The notes beneath the pieces were generated by a model. It was given only the letters and a program-made list of their open reading frames with translations, was not told the DNA's origin and did not search any database. Shown here in pieces: positions 61,015 through 64,000 of a DNA stretch of 64,000 nt (within the stretch, counting starts at the first letter, position 1; each line of letters starts with the position of its first letter). The position numbers and the translations under genes were made by a program. The DNA is from Bisporella sp. PMI_857 (lineage: Eukaryota; Ascomycota; Leotiomycetes; Helotiales; Helotiaceae), in the NCBI GenBank assembly GCA_021307315.1, contig JAJSPD010000007.1:806001-870000 (forward strand), given 5' to 3'.

Positions 61015-61949
61015 GTCAAATGGTGATCATTTTGGTGCAATGATTTTTGTGTTGTTAAAAAAACAATCATCAGTTTCAACGTTGTAGTTGTACCGTTTCG
61101 CACGATTTGATAAGTTCACAAAGGTCGGCAAAGGTCGACAAAAGCTTAAATTCTTGATTGGGGTTACAATAGCTAACAATTGCAACAGATAGCTAGCAAA
61201 ACAGCGCGTTTTGCGCGATTTCTACACCTTTTTCGCAATATTTATCGCAATCGGCCTTTTTTCAATAAACTGACAAGCGTTCAGATATGCTACAAGTTTG
61301 AAGACTTTCCACATACAAAAGCAGATGATATAAAGGGTTGGTTGTTGAATAATTGATGTCGAGCGCTGAAAATCATGGATTTCAGCTATTCGTCCCGTTT
61401 CTCGCGATCGTTGACGCAATACGCTCTTTTTCAACAAAAGCTCAAAGCTCCAAAAGAAATACTAGGTCAAAGACTTTTCACTTATAAGTATTAGATAGTT
61501 GAAAGCGTGGTTGTTGAGTAATAGATAGCGATCGACTGACTTTCAATTACGCTCAAATTGAAACCGCCTCTTTTTTGATGTTTTTGACTTCAACGCTGTA
61601 GTTGTACTATAAATCAGCGAATTAAACCATTTAAATTGTAATCATATAAATACTCAGCTATTTGTCTATCAGATGCATTCGAGTGTTTAACAACAGCTGC
61701 GTTGTGAAACTAGTTGTAATTGATTGAAAATAGTCAAATTATCCAAAATCTCAAAAATGGGTATCAGTGATCCCCATTTGCTCTCAGACGCTTCGCTGAC
61801 GCTCAGCACCTGATTAGGCCTAATTGGGTGATTTTAAGTGGATCGCCTTGGCAGCAGCCAAGCGCCTGAGGCACTGAGATAACTGATACGTAATCCATAC
61901 ACCTCAGTGCACGTGATGTCCTAGTGATGTTACAATCTTGACACAAAGA
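61015..61949. repeat. AT-rich relic region with dispersed repeats and hairpins
   Basis: Related sequence recurs here: a CAACGTTGTAGTTGTACC block near 61078 and a diverged copy near 61591, and two similar blocks around 61250-61340 and 61420-61530. A palindrome ATTAGGCCTAAT lies near 61813-61824. A stem GCACTGAG/CTCAGTGC (61871-61878 and 61903-61910) is followed after 10 nt by CTAG and T. No coding gene is seen. Confidence 0.35.
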
Positions 61950-61962
61950 CTTGCTTTATTGG

Positions 61963-62180
61963 CTGTAGCCTGCATTTATTGTTTGCCTTATAACAAAGCA
62001 CGTAGCTTTATTGGCTGTGTGTATTTGTTGGCTTAACTGTAGCCTGCATATATTGTTTGCCTCATAACAAAACACGTAAGCTCATTGGTTGTTGGTGCTT
62101 GTTGCTGGTCGGTGAACGTTTCAGGCCACTCTCAACTGCATTTGTTATGTAATTTCATTGGCTGTGGGTACTTGTTGGCC
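61963..62180. repeat. Degenerate direct repeat, period about 74 bp
   Basis: Copy 1 starts at 61963 and copy 2 at 62037; both begin CTGTAGCCTGCAT and continue TATTGTTTGCCT-ATAACAAA-CACGTA. A third, partial copy (CATTGGCTGTGGGTACTTG) lies at about 62155-62180. The unit immediately precedes the LTR retrotransposon. Confidence 0.5.
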
Positions 62181-62247
62181 TTCGGCGACGCCGGATCTTT
62201 TTTACCGAGCTTGTCATAAATCACGTGCATATTGCCTACACACTTTG

Positions 62248-62400
62248 TGTCAGGAATCGGCTTACGTAATAGGCCAAGGAACTAGAAATCTCTTCATGTC
62301 TACAGCGTAGATATGACGATATATACATACACACAATACAAGCACTCAACAACCCATATTCTATCGACGTGATACCATTTACTATTGAATATTCTTGACA
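62248..62400 (+). repeat. Left (5') LTR
   Basis: It begins TGTCA and ends TGACA, so it has TG...CA ends and a 5-bp terminal inverted repeat. It should carry the promoter and R region. Its first 89 bp match the right LTR exactly. Confidence 0.88.
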
Positions 62401-62415
62401 GGTTATGAGCCCGGC
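62401..62415 (+). promoter_or_regulatory. Primer-binding site matching the initiator tRNA-Met anticodon arm
   Basis: GGTTATGAGCCCGGC follows the LTR directly. It is complementary to the anticodon stem-loop of initiator tRNA-Met (GGGCTCATAACC), not to a tRNA 3' end. This is the half-tRNA priming mode known for Drosophila copia and relatives, and supports a Ty1/copia origin. Confidence 0.7.
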
Positions 62416-62441
62416 CTAGCGCACTACATACAACCGCCAGC

Positions 62442-63341
62442 ATGTCTACGCAGAACGAATACTACACCTGCAAGTGGGGACGTGTCCTTATCCTCAACGG
62501 CGACAACTACACTCAGTTCTCTCAAACCTGCAAAGCAGCTCTGATTTCTTCGAATACCTGGCCGATCGTTAATGGCACAAGACGTAGGGCTGGGAATGCG
62601 CAATCTCTTAAGGAATGGGACGAACTTAATGCTCGCGGAGCAATGATCATTTTCAACTCGGTTTCTACGAATCTGCAGACTTCACTCGGTGTCGAGATGG
62701 ATACACAAAATACAGTGGCAATGTGGACAAAGCTGTCAGCATACGACCGTACGACTGATAGCGTATTTGCTGGCAACTTGAAAGCACAGTTCTATGCCGA
62801 AGCCTTCAAACCAGAAAGCGAGAGCCTTCGCACGTTCGTTTTACGACTTGAAACAATACAGGCTCAACTCTCGAATACGACTTTTGCTTTGTCTGAGAGA
62901 GACATGATCGATCGAATTCTGCAAGCTATACCTAGCACACCTCAGTGGCAAGGTCAGCGACAGTTCTGCTATCGCGAAAACCTTAATTTGGCACAAACCA
63001 TCAACTCGTTGCAGTCACTCGAATCTCCGAACCTTTCAGTCGAACCGACTGTTACAGCATCAGCTTCTGTAGCTCGTACGAAGAGCTATAAAAAGAACAA
63101 GGACAACAATACAAATATACGAAATGAAAAATGCTTCTTTTGTGGGAAAAAGGGGCACTTGCAAGTTAACTGTTTTTACTACAAAAAGTATCAGCGACGT
63201 ACTATACAGCGCGAGTCTGATAGCGAAGATTCCGACGAAAAAGAAGAAAGGCCAAAGAAAAGAAAGCGTACGGAGCATGCAAGCGTTACTGTTGCAGCTG
63301 TACATCGTAAGATCGATGGAGTAGATCATTTTTACGCTTAG
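62442..63341 (+). CDS. Retrotransposon Gag polyprotein with CCHC zinc knuckle
   Basis: The ATG at 62442 opens an intact 299-residue frame. The N-terminal about 200 residues match the copia-type gag (UBN2/Retrotran_gag) fold: NGDNYTQFSQTCKAALIS, WDELNARGAMIIF, MWTKLSAYDRTTD then LKAQFYAEAFK, and SERDMIDRILQAIPS. A CCHC knuckle (CFFCGKKGHLQVNC, about residues 231-244) should bind RNA. A very acidic then basic tail follows (SDSEDSDEKEERPKKRKRTE), like a nuclear-localisation signal. There is no fusion to or overlap with a pol frame. The product should form virus-like particles and package the element RNA. Confidence 0.9.
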   Translation: MSTQNEYYTCKWGRVLILNGDNYTQFSQTCKAALISSNTWPIVNGTRRRAGNAQSLKEWDELNARGAMIIFNSVSTNLQTSLGVEMDTQNTVAMWTKLSAYDRTTDSVFAGNLKAQFYAEAFKPESESLRTFVLRLETIQAQLSNTTFALSERDMIDRILQAIPSTPQWQGQRQFCYRENLNLAQTINSLQSLESPNLSVEPTVTASASVARTKSYKKNKDNNTNIRNEKCFFCGKKGHLQVNCFYYKKYQRRTIQRESDSEDSDEKEERPKKRKRTEHASVTVAAVHRKIDGVDHFYA

Positions 63342-63345
63342 ATCG

Positions 63346-63586
63346 TTGTTGTTCCTGTAAGCCAAGCAGAGTTATACAGAAGAGCAGCAGTGCTTTGTAC
63401 TAGAAATTGTTGTTCCTGTAAGCCAAGCAGAGTTATACAGAAGAGCAGAAGTGCTTGATACTTATTGTTGTTCCTGTAAACCAAGCAGAGTTATACAGAA
63501 GAGCAGGAGTGCTTTATACTTAAAATTGTTGACTTCCTGCAAGCTTTACAGAGCTATACAAAGATTGTGAAAGATGCTGAGAATTT
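63346..63586 (+). repeat. Tandem repeats of about 60 bp in the gag 3' region
   Basis: Three close copies start at 63346, 63407 and 63465 (each TTGTTGTTCCTGTAA then CCAAGCAGAGTTATACAG), and a fourth degenerate copy starts at 63526. They lie between the gag stop and the polypurine tract where pol would be in an autonomous element. Confidence 0.85.
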
Positions 63587-63903
63587 AAAAGAGCTAAGTT
63601 CAAACCCTCAGATCAAATACAAAGCTGACACTCGTCGAACCACAGTATCAATACATGTACGAAAGCAAGGCACTCTTGTACTACAATACAAATGAGGTCT
63701 CAAGGACTAGTTTGTAGGGTTGCTGAACTCCTCCTAAATGGGGGAGACGTAAGTGCCTCGAGTCAGAAAAGCTGTTCTCGATGTAGGAGTTAACGAGGCC
63801 TAGCTAGTTGGAGTACCTAAAGATGGAATTGGTGCCAAAGGATCAAAAGGATCAAAACACCATGATTCTATATACTATTGAGAAGTGGAGATATTACGAC
63901 GCC

Positions 63904-63911
63904 TGGGGGAG
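63904..63911 (+). promoter_or_regulatory. Polypurine tract
   Basis: TGGGGGAG directly precedes the right LTR start (TGTCA at 63912), the expected plus-strand primer position for an LTR retrotransposon. Confidence 0.8.
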
Positions 63912-64000
63912 TGTCAGGAATCGGCTTACGTAATAGGCCAAGGAACTAGAAATCTCTTCATGTCTACAGCGTAGATATGACGATATATACATACACACAA
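63912..64000 (+). repeat. Right (3') LTR, cut by the window edge
   Basis: The first 89 bp of the right LTR are identical to positions 62248-62336. The remaining about 64 bp lie outside the window. Confidence 0.88.

Larger units (their letters stand above)
62248..64000 (+). mobile_element. Non-autonomous, gag-only LTR retrotransposon (Ty1/copia type; cut by the right edge)
   Basis: The element has a 153-bp left LTR, a primer-binding site right after it, one gag ORF, a tandem-repeat region, a polypurine tract and the beginning of the right LTR. Only about 1.5 kb lie between the LTRs, and there is no protease, integrase, reverse transcriptase or RNase H. The two LTRs are identical over the 89 bp visible, so the insertion is young. 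It must be mobilised by enzymes of a related autonomous element elsewhere. This is the same architecture as the gag-bearing terminal-repeat elements (TR-GAG) described in plants. The right flank and target duplication lie outside the window. Confidence 0.85.

Noticed and set aside
63346..63586. CRISPR-like array from regularly spaced repeats
   Set aside because: Eukaryotic context; the units are contiguous tandem repeats without unique spacers, inside a retrotransposon.

Overview
This window is nuclear DNA of a filamentous ascomycete (Pezizomycotina; a Leotiomycetes-like genome is my guess). The reasons are short introns of about 45-110 nt with GTATGT/GTAAGT donors and GCTAAC-type branch points, a HET-domain gene, a Zn2Cys6 regulator, a Dal5-type MFS carrier, NtaA/DszA and Baeyer-Villiger flavoenzymes, and AT-rich gene-free stretches holding transposon relics. 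All gene models were built by hand from frames, splice signals and conserved motifs. No database search was run.

Layout, left to right. 1-8029 (minus) is a giant sacsin-like gene that runs off the left edge. It faces, across a 1.3-kb shared promoter region, an intact ZNFX1-like helicase gene at 9345-15586 (plus). A Zn2Cys6 regulator follows at 16460-18603 (minus). A gene-poor stretch (18.6-30.8 kb) holds one hypothetical gene, two weak candidates, a solo-LTR-like repeat with a target-site duplication, and a small secreted protein with a Kex2-type site. Next come an allantoate-permease-type MFS carrier (30810-32761, minus), a Cys-rich multipass membrane protein (34265-36548, minus), and a divergent pair of flavin monooxygenases: an NtaA/DszA-type enzyme (37376-39067, minus) and a Baeyer-Villiger-type enzyme (39819-41724, plus) broken by a single-base frameshift. 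An RBR-type E3 ubiquitin ligase lies at 42022-44587 (minus). Two decayed metabolic genes sit side by side (CocE/NonD-type hydrolase and questin-oxidase-like), followed by a large intact collagen-like glycine-rich gene (48274-51878, plus), an acyltransferase-3 relic, and a divergent pair of a ubiquitin-like-domain gene (53593-55597, minus) and a HET-domain gene (56927-58546, plus).

The right end (58.5-64 kb) is AT-rich. It holds a pogo/Fot-like MITE, a tRNA-derived relic, a cloverleaf-like set of nested inverted repeats, and a young LTR retrotransposon whose right LTR is cut by the window edge. That element has an intact gag ORF and no pol, a primer site matching the anticodon arm of initiator tRNA-Met, and identical LTRs over all the sequence visible.

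Taken together, several intact large genes belong to families tied to self/non-self recognition, RNA surveillance or ubiquitin signalling (sacsin-like ATPase, ZNFX1-like helicase, RBR ligase, ubiquitin-like protein, HET), interspersed with decaying metabolic genes. That they form a functional island is inference only. The best candidates for something undescribed are the gag-only LTR element, the sacsin/ZNFX1 divergent pair, and the collagen-like multidomain protein.
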